Shown here one piece after another: positions 37,350 to 47,976 of a stretch of DNA of 64,000 bases. A program made the position numbers and the translations under genes. Origin of the DNA: Crocinitomicaceae bacterium (lineage in GTDB: Bacteria > Bacteroidota > Bacteroidia > Flavobacteriales_D > Crocinitomicaceae). Each line of letters starts with the position of its first letter. Positions within the stretch are counted from its first letter, which is position 1. The stretch spans positions 1 through 64,000 of the forward strand of contig JADJEU010000011.1 in NCBI GenBank assembly GCA_016709005.1, in the 5' to 3' direction. A model generated the notes under the pieces. The model was not told the DNA's origin. It saw only the letters and a program-made list of their open reading frames with translations, and did no database searches.

Positions 37350-39626
37350 ATGAAATTACACTTTACTCTTTTTGCTGTTTTTTTTTCCCTGCTTTCAGTT
37401 GCACAGGAAGAGTTTGTGCGTCCGCTTTTGGTGAATCCAAATATTAGCCCAACCTTTCATCAGCAGCGTTCAGGAAATACCATTGACAGTACTTTTGTCT
37501 ACAACATTGATACGCTTGATTTACCAGTTTGGGATGATTTTTCAATCAGTAAATTTATTCCTTACAATTCTGGTTATACTGACGGAAATGTGACTTCCCA
37601 ATTGTATTACCAGTTGATGAATTCAACCAATACACTTCCTCAAAATCCTTCACTCACATTCTGTGATTCGAGCCATGCACACCACGATACGATTTCAATG
37701 GTGGGAACTGTTGCGTCAACATTTACATCGTATTTTCCAACACCTGTTTCGGTTTGGGTAAATGATCTGACTGCAATGCCTGTTTCAGGATTATCAAGAA
37801 CTCTTTTTCAAGAATGTTATGTATTAATTGACTCGATAATTGATGGAGTACCTGACCCTGATCAGGACACAATTTTCTATACTCTAAGTCCTGATTTTGT
37901 GCAAGATTCTGCACGTGTTTTTACGGTTGATTATACTGACCCAACTAAAATCTGGATTGACAAGTATGCTTATCACAACTATACATATGCTTACCAACCT
38001 TGGTCACTCGGTGTAGCAACCTTAGATGGTGTGGATGAAAATGGCTGGCCTTATGATTTTGGAAATACAAGTGCCCATGAATCTGCCGATGTTTTGACAT
38101 CACGTCCCATTAATCTTGCAGGTAAAGTAAATGTCTATCTCACTTTTTTATATCAGGCTGAAGGATATGGTAATGCACCTGAAATTGATGATAGTCTTTT
38201 ACTTGAATTCTGGATTGTTGATTCTAATAAGTGGATGCCAAGCGGCTGGTACTCGCAAATGAACCCAACTCCAATTGATACTTGGGACACGGTACATTGG
38301 TTACTTCCTTCCGCTGCATTGGATGATGGCTTCCGCTTCCGTTTTAGAAATTGGGCTTCAACATCTGGAGCGCTTGATCACTGGCATATTGATTATGTAA
38401 ATTTAAAAGACAACGATCTGCCAACCGTTTCAAATTTCAGTGATTTGGCTATTTCTGAACCAATCAAAACTATACTGGATGATTACACAGCTGTTCCCTG
38501 GGATCATTTTCAAAATCCGACACTTGATCATACGGACAAAATGCTGGACACCTTAAAAGTAAAAGTGTATAACAGTGATCTTACTCCAACAAATTTTGCC
38601 AATGGCGGATTTGAAGTACGCTATCAAAATGTTCTTCAAGGCGGCAGCCCTTACACACTTGCAAATCCGGCTATTACAAGTGAATGGACAGGTAACTGGG
38701 AATTAGGTTTAAATAAATATCCGTATCCCTTGCAGGCAAATTATACGTTCAATGATGCTGTTACAACTGCACCGCAAGCGGCCTTTGATATAAAATTGAA
38801 TATTGATGCAGCGGTAAGCGGATCCAATGTCTATGACGTAAACGATACGACGTACTATGTACAGGATTTCAGAAATTACTACAGCTATGACGATGGTTCT
38901 GCGGAGGCTGCCTATGGTATTACCGGAAGCCACTCAATGCTTGCATACAAATTTGTAGCTTATGAAGAAGATACATTAACGGGTGTGTTGATGCATTTTG
39001 TTCCATCAGTCGATGATCATTCAGATGAACTTTTTCTTCTTACGGTATGGGATGATAATGCTGGTCAGCCGGGTAATATTTTGTACCAGGATGATTATTT
39101 TAACACGCAGTCACCAGAGTATAGCGGCGCGATGAATGGATTCCGCTATTATACATTTATGGCTAATGGTAAAGTCGCTGTTCCAGAAATTTTTTACGTT
39201 GGCTGGGAACAAATCGGATCAACCAGTTTGAATGTAGGAATGGATCACAACATTGCAAACGGAGATAAAATCTATAGAAATGTCAGCGGTAGTTGGTTGA
39301 CATCAGCATTCAGTTCTTCGCTTTTGATTCGTCCTGTATTTTCAACTTCGCTCAATTATACTTTATCTGACGAGATTATCACAGAAACTAGTGTCGAGAC
39401 TGTTTCTGTCAAAGTATATCCAAATCCTGTAAATGAATTGCTGACCATTGAAGCCAATGTCAGCTATTTTTCTGTTACACTTTACGATGTATCTGGACGT
39501 GCAGTAATGACAAGCATCAATGAAACTCAACTGGATGTCTCAGGTTTAAATTCCGGAATTTATATTGCAGACATCCGTGACGCAAATGGCGTATCTTTGT
39601 ACTCAGGTAAACTGATCAAAGAATAA
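37350..39626 (+). CDS. Large secreted protein with T9SS sorting domain
   Basis: A 758-residue exported protein. The signal peptide (about 1-18, FSLLSVAQ) is followed by long beta-rich regions (LDLPVWDDFSISKFIPYNSG, RFRNWASTSGALDHWHIDY, YYVQDFRNYYSYDDGSAEAAYG) that look like jelly-roll adhesion modules. It ends in a type A T9SS sorting domain from VYPNPVNELLTIEA to SGIYIADIRDANG. I recognise no catalytic motif. Its final base overlaps the ATG of the RluD-like gene (TAATG), and the PASTA gene precedes it, so the three are probably one operon. Confidence 0.88.
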   Translation: MKLHFTLFAVFFSLLSVAQEEFVRPLLVNPNISPTFHQQRSGNTIDSTFVYNIDTLDLPVWDDFSISKFIPYNSGYTDGNVTSQLYYQLMNSTNTLPQNPSLTFCDSSHAHHDTISMVGTVASTFTSYFPTPVSVWVNDLTAMPVSGLSRTLFQECYVLIDSIIDGVPDPDQDTIFYTLSPDFVQDSARVFTVDYTDPTKIWIDKYAYHNYTYAYQPWSLGVATLDGVDENGWPYDFGNTSAHESADVLTSRPINLAGKVNVYLTFLYQAEGYGNAPEIDDSLLLEFWIVDSNKWMPSGWYSQMNPTPIDTWDTVHWLLPSAALDDGFRFRFRNWASTSGALDHWHIDYVNLKDNDLPTVSNFSDLAISEPIKTILDDYTAVPWDHFQNPTLDHTDKMLDTLKVKVYNSDLTPTNFANGGFEVRYQNVLQGGSPYTLANPAITSEWTGNWELGLNKYPYPLQANYTFNDAVTTAPQAAFDIKLNIDAAVSGSNVYDVNDTTYYVQDFRNYYSYDDGSAEAAYGITGSHSMLAYKFVAYEEDTLTGVLMHFVPSVDDHSDELFLLTVWDDNAGQPGNILYQDDYFNTQSPEYSGAMNGFRYYTFMANGKVAVPEIFYVGWEQIGSTSLNVGMDHNIANGDKIYRNVSGSWLTSAFSSSLLIRPVFSTSLNYTLSDEIITETSVETVSVKVYPNPVNELLTIEANVSYFSVTLYDVSGRAVMTSINETQLDVSGLNSGIYIADIRDANGVSLYSGKLIKE

Positions 39627-40681
39627 TGTCGCTCGAAGAAGAATCCGAATTTGAAGAATCGTTTGATGGTGTAGCCGAAAGCGATGAGCTTTTTGAACAT
39701 CATCACCTTATTGCTGATATTAACGAATCAGTGCGCATCGATTTGTATTTAATGGATCGCATTCCAAATGTGTCCAGAACCAGACTTCAGGCGATTGCAA
39801 AATCAAATAATTTAATTGTTAACGGCAAACCCGTTAAGTCAAATTATAAAGTTCGTTCAAAGGATGATATTTCAATTGTGCTTCCATTTCCGGTTCGTGA
39901 GCTTAAACTGATTCCTGAAAATATTCCGTTGGATATTGTTTATGAAGATGATGATCTTGTCATTGTGAACAAACCTTCCAGAATGGTTGTTCATCCGGGT
40001 TATGGAAATTATACCGGCACTCTTTTAAACGGTTTGATTTATCATTTTGAATCGCTTCCTAAACAAGATGATTATTATGGCAGACCCGGTTTAGTTCACC
40101 GTATCGACAAGCACACTACTGGTTTACTTGCTGTCGCCAAAACAGAATTGGCCATGGCTCATCTTTCAAAACAATTTTTTGATCGCACATCAGATCGTCG
40201 TTATTACGCGTTGGTGTGGGGTGATTTAAAAGAGGATGAAGGCACTATTACCGGCCATATTGGAAGATCTCAAAAGAACAGAAAGGCATTTTGTGTTTAT
40301 GAAGATGAGTCACACGGAAAACATGCAGTGACTCATTATAAGGTAGTTGAGCGGTTCAGATACGTTACTCTTGTTGAATGCAAATTGGAAACGGGTCGCA
40401 CTCATCAGATCAGAGTTCACTTCCTGCACATCGGACATCCTTTATTCCATGATCTGGAATATGGTGGTGATCGAATAATAAAGGGAACAACTTTTACTAA
40501 ATATCGACAGTTTATTGAAAATGCGTTTAAATTGATACCGGGCCAAGCATTACACGCTAAAACATTGGGATTCACACATCCAAGAACCGGTAAATGGATG
40601 GAGTTCGATTCTGAATTGCCTCAGGATTTCCAGAATGTACTTGACAAGTGGCGCAATTACAGTCAAAATAAGCAAGATTGA
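39626..40681 (+). CDS. RluA/RluD-family pseudouridine synthase
   Basis: A 351-residue RNA-modifying enzyme. An acidic N-terminal tail leads to an S4 domain (about 33-85, RIDLYLMDRIPNVSRTRLQ). The catalytic domain follows, with Asp161 in LVHRIDKHTTGLL and the later landmark LETGRTHQIRVH. The size and the S4 domain fit the RluD type, which modifies the helix 69 loop of 23S rRNA, but the exact target cannot be read from sequence. It starts on the last base of the upstream gene. Confidence 0.92.
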   Translation: MSLEEESEFEESFDGVAESDELFEHHHLIADINESVRIDLYLMDRIPNVSRTRLQAIAKSNNLIVNGKPVKSNYKVRSKDDISIVLPFPVRELKLIPENIPLDIVYEDDDLVIVNKPSRMVVHPGYGNYTGTLLNGLIYHFESLPKQDDYYGRPGLVHRIDKHTTGLLAVAKTELAMAHLSKQFFDRTSDRRYYALVWGDLKEDEGTITGHIGRSQKNRKAFCVYEDESHGKHAVTHYKVVERFRYVTLVECKLETGRTHQIRVHFLHIGHPLFHDLEYGGDRIIKGTTFTKYRQFIENAFKLIPGQALHAKTLGFTHPRTGKWMEFDSELPQDFQNVLDKWRNYSQNKQD

Positions 40682-40775
40682 AGGCTGGTCATTAAATCTG
40701 AAAATTGTGAATTATTCAAATAATTTGTTTATTTTCGCCTCTTAAAATAATCGCTTATTCTACTAAAACTATTTT

Positions 40776-42896
40776 ATGAAGTCAATTAAGTTCTTAGTTA
40801 CATTAGTTGCTTTGCTGAATCTTAGTACCGCTGCGCTTTCACAGGCTGATACCCGAAATTATGCCAAAGAAGCTGAACAACTCTGGCAAGCTGGTGCATA
40901 TTCGGAGGCTGCGGATGCCTACAAAAAAGCCTCTGAAAAGGTTGATCCGAGAAATGATAAAGCACGTTTGAAGAAAGCGTATTTTGCCTACATGTCTGCT
41001 ACTTGTTACAAGTTGCTTCACAATTTTGCTGCAGCCGAACAGCAATATGAGAAGGCAATTCTTCTTAGATATTATGAAGTTGAACCAAAAGTTTATTTCT
41101 ATCTGGCCGAGATGGAAATGGCTCAGTGTAAACACGACGAAGCAAAAGAAAATTATCAGAAATATGATAAATTAGCTCCGGGTGATCCAATCACAAAAGT
41201 GCGCATTGAATCTTGTGAAAAATACAAAGAGACGACTGAAAAAAATCAGACAAAACATCAAATGTCCAACGTTACAAAACTCAATACTGCTGAGTTTGAT
41301 TACGCTCCGGTTATGGGTCCTCGTCGAACCCAAATGTATTTCTCTTCTTCCCGCGCTGGTTCAAGCGGAGAATTAGTAGATCCTATTACAGGTCAGAATT
41401 ACATGGATATCTGGGTGACTACAATTGACAAAAAGAATAACTGGGGTCAGCCGCAACCAATAGCATCACCGGTTAACACAGGTGACAATGAAGGAACACT
41501 TTGCTTTGACAGCCGTGGAAAAACAATGTGGTTTACACGTTGCCCTTCTGAAGATAAAATGAGATTGGGTTGTGACATTTATATGTCTGAGAAAAAAGGT
41601 GATAATTTTGACGAACCAGTTCTACTAAAATTGAAAGATCATGATTCAACAAACGTTGGACATCCATGTATCTCGCCTGACGGTAAATCATTGATTTTTG
41701 CGTCTGATATGGCAGGAGGTTACGGTGGATTGGATCTTTGGATTTCAGTTTATGACAAACGTTCTGAGTCTTGGTCACTTCCAATAAATCTTGGACCTAC
41801 TGTAAACACTCCGGGTAACGATTGTTTCCCAACATGGGGACCAAATAACGAACTTTTCTACGCATCTGACGGAATGGTTGGATTGGGTGGATTAGACATC
41901 TATAAAGCAACGCGTGTTGGGGAAGAAAATAAATGGGAAAAACCAACTAACCTTGGCTTCCCTATGAACTCTTGCCGTGATGATTACCATATCATTTATA
42001 CTGAGTCTGGAAAAGTAGAGCGTGGATTTATATCTTCAAACAGAAATGGATCTAAAGGTGAAAACTCACAAGATATTTGGGATTTCTATTTGCCACCTGT
42101 ATTGGTTGATGTAGACATTCTAGTAACCGATCAGGATAAAGGTTATCCAATTGTTGGTGCTAAAGTTATTATCGTTGGTTCAGATGGATCAAACTACGTA
42201 ATGAATACCGATGCAAACGGACGCATCAGTTTAAATGTAAAACCGGATGGAACAACTCGTTACATCGACCCGGGAACTACATGGACAATTGAAGTGGAAG
42301 GAGTTCTTCAAAAATATTTGGGAACAAGCGATGCGTTCTCTGCTGTTACTGAAAACAACCTTCGAATAGTGCGTGACCTTAAAGTACTGAACATCGAGAA
42401 ACCTATTCGTTTACCAGAAGTTCGTTACGATTTAGGTAAAGCAGATTTGCAGGTGAATGATTCCGTTAACTCAAAAGATTCACTGAACTATTTATATGAT
42501 CTGATGATTGAACATCCTAACCTGATTGTTGAACTTGGGTCACATACCGATAGCCGTGGATCAGGCCCGGCTAACCAAACACTTTCGCAAGCAAGAGCAC
42601 AATCTTGTATCAACTACCTTGTGTTGGAGCGTGGTTTACCGGCTGAACGTTTTGTGCCAAAAGGATACGGTGAAAACGTGCCTTTCACGCTGGTTGAAGT
42701 TTCTGCAACAGGTGACACAACAAAAACATTGCTCACTGAAGCTTATATCAATAAGTACAAAGCAGAAAAAAATAAATTCGAAATGCTGCACCAGTACAAT
42801 CGTCGTACTGAGTGTAAAATTTTGAGCTTCGATTACGTGCCTGCTACAACTGGAACCGGAACAAACGGAACCGGCACTGCACCAGGCGGTAATTAG
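40776..42896 (+). CDS. OmpA-family protein with TPR, WD40-like and CRD domains (PorE-like)
   Basis: A 706-residue exported protein. The signal peptide ends near AALSQ. The order is a TPR region (about 28-140), PD40/WD40-like propeller blades (about 165-440, such as MYFSSSRAGSSGE, LIFASDMAGGYGGLDLW and FYASDGMVGLGGLDIY), a carboxypeptidase-regulatory-like domain (about 450-520) and an OmpA peptidoglycan-binding domain (about 555-690, with HTDSRGSGPANQTLSQARA). This is the arrangement of the T9SS protein PorE, but Bacteroidota have several paralogues of this shape, so the assignment is tentative. TATTTTCG at 40730-40737 with TTG at 40705 is a likely promoter. Confidence 0.88.
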   Translation: MKSIKFLVTLVALLNLSTAALSQADTRNYAKEAEQLWQAGAYSEAADAYKKASEKVDPRNDKARLKKAYFAYMSATCYKLLHNFAAAEQQYEKAILLRYYEVEPKVYFYLAEMEMAQCKHDEAKENYQKYDKLAPGDPITKVRIESCEKYKETTEKNQTKHQMSNVTKLNTAEFDYAPVMGPRRTQMYFSSSRAGSSGELVDPITGQNYMDIWVTTIDKKNNWGQPQPIASPVNTGDNEGTLCFDSRGKTMWFTRCPSEDKMRLGCDIYMSEKKGDNFDEPVLLKLKDHDSTNVGHPCISPDGKSLIFASDMAGGYGGLDLWISVYDKRSESWSLPINLGPTVNTPGNDCFPTWGPNNELFYASDGMVGLGGLDIYKATRVGEENKWEKPTNLGFPMNSCRDDYHIIYTESGKVERGFISSNRNGSKGENSQDIWDFYLPPVLVDVDILVTDQDKGYPIVGAKVIIVGSDGSNYVMNTDANGRISLNVKPDGTTRYIDPGTTWTIEVEGVLQKYLGTSDAFSAVTENNLRIVRDLKVLNIEKPIRLPEVRYDLGKADLQVNDSVNSKDSLNYLYDLMIEHPNLIVELGSHTDSRGSGPANQTLSQARAQSCINYLVLERGLPAERFVPKGYGENVPFTLVEVSATGDTTKTLLTEAYINKYKAEKNKFEMLHQYNRRTECKILSFDYVPATTGTGTNGTGTAPGGN

Positions 42897-42913
42897 CGTA
42901 AATAAACTATTTC

Positions 42914-42953
42914 AAAAAGCACTTGTCCTCCTTAGGCGGACAAGTGCTTTTTT
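42914..42953 (+). terminator. Rho-independent terminator after the PorE-like gene
   Basis: AAAAAGCACTTGTCC (42914-42928) pairs perfectly with GGACAAGTGCTTTTT (42938-42952), with T residues continuing. It ends 18 bases before the purM start, which shows that the upstream in-frame extension of purM is not translated. Confidence 0.95.
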
Positions 42954-42970
42954 ATTTTTCAAGAGTTTCT

Positions 42971-44140
42971 ATGGCAGACAATCGATATAATTCAAGAGGC
43001 GTTTCAGCTGGAAAAGAAGATGTGCACAAAGCAATTAAAAACGTTGACAAGGGTCTTTTTCCAAAGGCATTCTGTAAAATTGTTCCGGATTATTTAACCG
43101 GGGATGAAAACTATTGCCTTGTAATGCACGCAGATGGTGCAGGAACAAAATCTTCACTAGCTTATTTGTATTGGAAAGAAACCGGTGACTCTTCTGTTTG
43201 GAAAGGTATTGCGCAAGATGCCTTAATCATGAACATAGATGATTTGCTCTGCGTGGGTGCAACGGATAATATCTTGCTTTCATCAACGATTGGCCGCAAT
43301 AAAAATCTGGTAGACGGATCTGTACTTTCGGCGATCATTAATGGTACTGAAGAATTGCTTGCTGAATTGCGCACACATGGTGTGAGTATTCATTCAACAG
43401 GAGGTGAAACTGCAGATGTTGGAGACTTAGTGAGAACCATTATTGTTGATTCAACCGTAGTCGCTAGAATGAAACGCAGCGATGTGATTTCGAATGATAA
43501 AATTCAACCAGGCGATGTTATTGTCGGTCTTGAATCTTTTGGACAGGCTACTTATGAAAAAACATATAACGGCGGTATGGGAAGCAATGGTCTCACTTCT
43601 GCGCGTCACGATGTGTTTTCAAAATATTTAATAGAAAAGTACCCTGAAAGTTTTGACCCCGCTGTTCCGGAAAGTCTGGTTTATTCTGGCTCAAAAAAAC
43701 TGACAGATAAAATCGAGAACTCACCCTTGGATGCTGGTAAATTGGTCCTATCACCAACTCGAACATATGCTCCAATCATTAAATCAATTTTAGATAAATA
43801 TCGATCTGAAATACACGGCATGGTACATTGCAGCGGTGGGGCACAAACAAAAGTTTTACATTTTGTAGACGGCCTGCACATCATTAAAGACAACTTGTTT
43901 GAAGTGCCTCCTTTGTTTACACTCATTCAATCTGAATCAAAAACAGATTGGAAAGAAATGTACAAAGTCTTCAACATGGGGCATCGCATGGAACTTTATG
44001 TGGCACCTGGAATGGCTGAAAAGATTATTACAATCTCAGAATCATTTGGAGTGAGGGCAAAAATTATAGGACACTGTGAGACTCATCCAGAAAAAAAACT
44101 GACGATAAAATCAGTTCACGGTGAGTTCATTTATAATTAA
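42971..44140 (+). CDS. purM: Phosphoribosylformylglycinamidine cyclo-ligase (AIR synthase)
   Basis: A 389-residue enzyme of purine synthesis that closes the imidazole ring of AIR using ATP. The start chosen is ATG 42971, just after a terminator. The longer frame from 42923 runs through that terminator. Landmarks are HADGAGTKSSLAYLYWK, the metal/nucleotide segment MNIDDLLCVGAT, HSTGGETADVGDLVRTI and MVHCSGGAQTKVLHF. It is of the longer Bacteroidota form. It is followed by prfA and pyrF on the same strand with short gaps. Confidence 0.92.
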   Translation: MADNRYNSRGVSAGKEDVHKAIKNVDKGLFPKAFCKIVPDYLTGDENYCLVMHADGAGTKSSLAYLYWKETGDSSVWKGIAQDALIMNIDDLLCVGATDNILLSSTIGRNKNLVDGSVLSAIINGTEELLAELRTHGVSIHSTGGETADVGDLVRTIIVDSTVVARMKRSDVISNDKIQPGDVIVGLESFGQATYEKTYNGGMGSNGLTSARHDVFSKYLIEKYPESFDPAVPESLVYSGSKKLTDKIENSPLDAGKLVLSPTRTYAPIIKSILDKYRSEIHGMVHCSGGAQTKVLHFVDGLHIIKDNLFEVPPLFTLIQSESKTDWKEMYKVFNMGHRMELYVAPGMAEKIITISESFGVRAKIIGHCETHPEKKLTIKSVHGEFIYN

Positions 44141-44178
44141 TAACTGATCAAGATTTTGATCAAAAGTAGATACGAATA

Positions 44179-45261
44179 ATGAGTGATTTATTAAAAAAAT
44201 TGGAAGCTATAAACATCCGCTTTGAAGAAGTGGGTGTGAAAATTACCGACCCGTCAATCATCAATGATATGGAGCGGTATGTGAAGCTGAATAAGGAATA
44301 CAAAGATCTGGAGCAAATCGTTTCAGTGTACAAAGAATACAGAAATGTACTGGGTAATATTGATTCTTCAAAACAAATTTTAGATTCTGATGAAGATGCC
44401 GAAATGAAAGAAATGGCAAAAGCAGAATTGGATGAATTGGTTCCACGAAGAGAGGAACTGGAAGATGAAATTAAAGTCTTACTAATACCAAAGGATCCAG
44501 AAGATGACAAAAATGTGATTCTGGAATTGCGTGCCGGAACAGGTGGTGATGAAGCCAGTATTTTTGCAGGAGATTTGTACCGCATGTATTCTCGTTATTT
44601 TGAAAATAGAGGGTGGCGTGTTGAACCTATGAGCGTTACAGAAGGAACCTCTGGTGGTTATAAAGAGGTTATTGTGAAAGTAAGTGGTGATGAGGTTTAC
44701 GGCACGTTGAAATATGAAGCAGGTGTGCATCGTGTGCAGCGCGTGCCAGAGACTGAAACGCAAGGTCGTGTTCATACTTCTGCCGCAACAGTTGCTGTAT
44801 TGCCTGAGGTTGAAGAAGTAGATGTAAATCTGAATCCTGCTGATATTGATTTTCATACGTCGCGTTCAGGCGGTGCAGGTGGACAAAACGTAAACAAGGT
44901 TGAAACGAAAGTACAGCTTACGCATAAGCCGTCAGGCATTGTGGTTGTTTGCCAGGTAGAAAGATCGCAGTTGAAAAACCGTGAGCTTGCCATGAAAATG
45001 TTGTACAGCAGATTATACGATCTTGAGCTGAACAAACGCAACGGAGACATCGCTTCAAAAAGAAAAACAATGGTTTCTACCGGAGACCGTTCGGCAAAAA
45101 TCAGAACATACAATTATCCGCAGGGACGAATTACAGATCACCGCATTGGTTTAACGATGTACAATCTCACAAGTTTTATGAACGGTGATATTCAGGAGAT
45201 GTTAGACTCGCTGAAGATGGCTGAAAATGCTGAGAAGATGAAAGAAGGGGAAATGGCCTAA
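44179..45261 (+). CDS. prfA: Peptide chain release factor 1
   Basis: A 360-residue class I release factor that reads UAA and UAG. The GGQ motif (residues 234-236, in [15 protein letters not shown]), whose Gln triggers peptide release, is intact. The codon-recognition region lies around 185-195 ([12 protein letters not shown]). The C-terminal end follows the family ([25 protein letters not shown]). It lies 38 bp after purM and 10 bp before pyrF. Confidence 0.96.
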   Translation: MSDLLKKLEAINIRFEEVGVKITDPSIINDMERYVKLNKEYKDLEQIVSVYKEYRNVLGNIDSSKQILDSDEDAEMKEMAKAELDELVPRREELEDEIKVLLIPKDPEDDKNVILELRAGTGGDEASIFAGDLYRMYSRYFENRGWRVEPMSVTEGTSGGYKEVIVKVSGDEVYGTLKYEAGVHRVQRVPETETQGRVHTSAATVAVLPEVEEVDVNLNPADIDFHTSRSGGAGGQNVNKVETKVQLTHKPSGIVVVCQVERSQLKNRELAMKMLYSRLYDLELNKRNGDIASKRKTMVSTGDRSAKIRTYNYPQGRITDHRIGLTMYNLTSFMNGDIQEMLDSLKMAENAEKMKEGEMA

Positions 45262-45271
45262 TCTTAAAAAA

Positions 45272-46093
45272 ATGACCAAACAGGAACTCATAAATATCAT
45301 CAAATCCAAACAATCTTTTTTATGTATTGGACTAGATACTGATCTTGAAAAAATTCCAAAATTCTTGCTGGATTTTGAAGATCCGATTTTTGAATTTAAT
45401 AAACGCATTATTGACGCAACACATGATTTATGTGTCGCATACAAACCAAATATCGCCTTTTACGAATGTCACGGAAGTAAAGGCTGGGACTCCTTGAAAA
45501 AAACAATGGAGTATATTCCAAAGGGTCTCTTCACCATTGCAGATGCAAAACGTGGAGACATCGGAAATACATCCACGTTCTACGCAAAAACATTTTTTGA
45601 GTATCTCAATTTTGATTCTGTCACTGTTGCTCCGTATATGGGTGTGGATAGTGTTACGCCTTTTCTGGAGTTTGATAATAAGTGGGTGATTTTACTTGCA
45701 CTTACATCCAATCAAGGAGCAATGGATTTTCAATTTATGACCGATCAGCAAGGTGAAAAATTGTATGAAAAAGTAATTCGTAAATCATCACAATGGGCAT
45801 CATCTGAAAGACTTATGTATGTAGTTGGAGCTACGCGGGGTGAAGGAATTGGCGAAGTTCGTAAATGCGCTCCGGATTCTTTTTTTCTGGTGCCGGGAGT
45901 TGGAGCACAAGGTGGTTCGCTAAAAGATGTGGCAGATTATGGACTAACAAAAGACTGTGGTTTATTGGTTAATTCATCACGCGCAATTTTGTATGCGGGT
46001 AAAGATGAAAATTTTGCAATCGCTGCCAGAAGTGAAGCTCAGCAAGTACAAATCGAAATGAAAGAAATTTTAAAAGCAGCCAATTTAATCTGA
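45272..46093 (+). CDS. pyrF: Orotidine 5'-phosphate decarboxylase (type 2)
   Basis: A 273-residue enzyme making UMP from OMP, the last step of pyrimidine synthesis. It is the longer type 2 form. Active-site residues are in [11 protein letters not shown] (Lys and Asp of the DxKxxD array), with the early Asp in [12 protein letters not shown] and the phosphate-binding loop in [14 protein letters not shown]. The ATG follows prfA by 10 bp. Its last base overlaps the next ATG (TGATG). Confidence 0.95.
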   Translation: MTKQELINIIKSKQSFLCIGLDTDLEKIPKFLLDFEDPIFEFNKRIIDATHDLCVAYKPNIAFYECHGSKGWDSLKKTMEYIPKGLFTIADAKRGDIGNTSTFYAKTFFEYLNFDSVTVAPYMGVDSVTPFLEFDNKWVILLALTSNQGAMDFQFMTDQQGEKLYEKVIRKSSQWASSERLMYVVGATRGEGIGEVRKCAPDSFFLVPGVGAQGGSLKDVADYGLTKDCGLLVNSSRAILYAGKDENFAIAARSEAQQVQIEMKEILKAANLI

Positions 46094-46578
46094 TGGCCAC
46101 TCAAAGACGATCACCAGAAGAGGTAGCCAAGTCAATGGAGGCTGCTAAAAAGATAAAAGCGCAGCAGGTACTAAAAGAACAAAAGAGTCGCATCAAGTGG
46201 GCAAAATATGCTTTGCTTTTTATTGGAATTCTTCAATCAGTAGTTACGGTAGTTGGTTACTTTGTTTTGAGATGGTCTGTAATGGATTGCGCCATTGATG
46301 GAATTATTGGTCTCATGTTTATTGGATTATATTTCTTGTCTCAGGAAAAACCAAAAGCAGCCTTCACAGTCGGTCTGTTGATTTTTGGAATTATTCAATT
46401 GACGTTGATCTTAATTGACGAACGAAATCTCGTGCGAGGAATTTTAATGAAAATAATTATTTTTTCTACTCTCTTTGGTGGATTGAATGCACTCAAAAGA
46501 ATTCCAGCATCGTTGCTTGGTAAAAAGGGTAATGATGACTTGCTCGATGCGCCAGTATCAGATCAGGATTTGATATAA
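46093..46578 (+). CDS. Four-helix membrane protein of unknown function
   Basis: A 161-residue protein. A charged, helical N-terminus (about 1-35, [20 protein letters not shown]) is followed by four hydrophobic segments (about 38-60, 63-82, 92-108 and 116-132) and an acidic tail. I recognise no family. Its ATG overlaps the pyrF stop, so translation is probably coupled to it, but no functional link is evident. Confidence 0.72.
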   Translation: MATQRRSPEEVAKSMEAAKKIKAQQVLKEQKSRIKWAKYALLFIGILQSVVTVVGYFVLRWSVMDCAIDGIIGLMFIGLYFLSQEKPKAAFTVGLLIFGIIQLTLILIDERNLVRGILMKIIIFSTLFGGLNALKRIPASLLGKKGNDDLLDAPVSDQDLI

Positions 46579-46710
46579 TCATTTGAATTTCATTAAAATA
46601 AAAATTTATTTTCGTTGGATTTCTTGTGCTAGTTGATAAATTATTTCTCCAAAATTTCAGTTCCAATATTTTCACTTGACTACTTTCATCCTTGTAAAAG
46701 TGGAGGAGGA

Positions 46711-47976
46711 ATGAGAGAAGATTATTTACACTATTTATTTGCGTCAAAAAGTTTGGGGAATACATTTACAACCACAACTGGTTTGACCTTAAAAATTCAG
46801 AATTTTGGAGCGCTGAATCCAAATTCTGGTCCTGATTTTTTAAATGCCCAGATTCAACTCAATGATCATACCTGGGCAGGTTCTATTGAGTTCCATGTTA
46901 AATCTTCAGACTGGTTTTTGCATGGTCATCAAGCCGATGAAAGTTACAATAATGTTATAGCACATTTTGTTTATGAGCATGATAGAGATGTCGAAATTGC
47001 TGGTGTGAAACTTCCAACTGTCGAGCTGAGAAATAGGATAGATCTCAATCATTTCAATAAGTATTATTCAGTAGCCAATTCTAGAAACCCTATACCGTGC
47101 GCTGCTAATATTGGTGGGGTAGATGCGTTTGTGGTTTTTCAGCAAAAGCAGCGAGTTCTGTTCAGTCGTTTGATACGCAAATCAGATATTATTTTACAGG
47201 ATTTGAAACAACTAAATGGTGATGTTGAAAAGACTTTCTATCTGTCTTTGGCCAGATGTTTTGGAGGTAAAGTGAATGGTCATGCTTTTGAGTACTTGAT
47301 TGCTAAAACAGATCTGCAGATGTTTCAGAAGGCTCGTGACTATGAATCTACTATTCCTGCAATTTTATTCGGAATGTCTGGATTATTGCCTAAGCGACAC
47401 AAAGAAAGTTATGTTCAAGATTTGATCTCTGAATTTGAATTTCAAAAACATCGCTTAAATCTTCATCCAATGTCAGGACTTGAGTTTCGGTATTCAAAAA
47501 TGTTTCCCTCAGGTTTTCCAACTATTCGGCTGGCACAGTTTTGTGAGATTTTGAGAAATGGTCTGCCGGTTGGTAGTTTGATTTCAGGTGAATTGTCCTT
47601 TGAAGAGATCCGAAAATGCTTCGTGATTGACTTGGCGGATTTCTGGCAAACGCATTATCGTTTTGAAAATTTGACTAAAAAGAAAACAACAACGCTTTCC
47701 CCTGATTTTATCGAACTGATTTTTATCAACGCAATCATTCCTTTTTTGTTTGCAATGGGCATAAAAAATGATAATGACAAACTCAAAGAAAGTTGCTTTG
47801 AATATCTGCAGCAAATAAAGGCTGAAACCAATGGTATAATCACTTTATGGCATGACATCGGGGTTGAGGTAAAGACAGCCTTTGACTCACAAGCGCTGAT
47901 TGAGCAAAAAAATGAGTTCTGCTCCAAAAAAAAGTGTTTATTTTGTACTGTTGGAATACAACTTCTGCGGGCATGA
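46711..47976 (+). CDS. DUF2851 family protein
   Basis: A protein of about 421 residues, typical of DUF2851. Landmarks are MREDYLHYLFASK, LKIQNFGALNPNSGPDFLNA, AGSIEFHVKSSDWFLHGH and YNNVIAHFVYEHD. I start it at ATG 46711 because the family begins with this exact motif and GGAGGAGG lies just upstream, a rare good ribosome-binding site in this window. A TTG at 46633 would add 26 untypical residues. The function is unknown. Its stop overlaps the ATG of the PspC-like gene (ATGA). Confidence 0.9.
   Translation: MREDYLHYLFASKSLGNTFTTTTGLTLKIQNFGALNPNSGPDFLNAQIQLNDHTWAGSIEFHVKSSDWFLHGHQADESYNNVIAHFVYEHDRDVEIAGVKLPTVELRNRIDLNHFNKYYSVANSRNPIPCAANIGGVDAFVVFQQKQRVLFSRLIRKSDIILQDLKQLNGDVEKTFYLSLARCFGGKVNGHAFEYLIAKTDLQMFQKARDYESTIPAILFGMSGLLPKRHKESYVQDLISEFEFQKHRLNLHPMSGLEFRYSKMFPSGFPTIRLAQFCEILRNGLPVGSLISGELSFEEIRKCFVIDLADFWQTHYRFENLTKKKTTTLSPDFIELIFINAIIPFLFAMGIKNDNDKLKESCFEYLQQIKAETNGIITLWHDIGVEVKTAFDSQALIEQKNEFCSKKKCLFCTVGIQLLRA

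Noticed and set aside
42923..42970. Longer N-terminus for purM
   Set aside because: These codons lie in the terminator of the preceding gene, and the family starts at the Met encoded at 42971.
46633..46710. Longer N-terminus for the DUF2851 protein from a TTG
   Set aside because: The family begins with the MREDYLHYLF-type motif at 46711, and a strong ribosome-binding site lies just before it.
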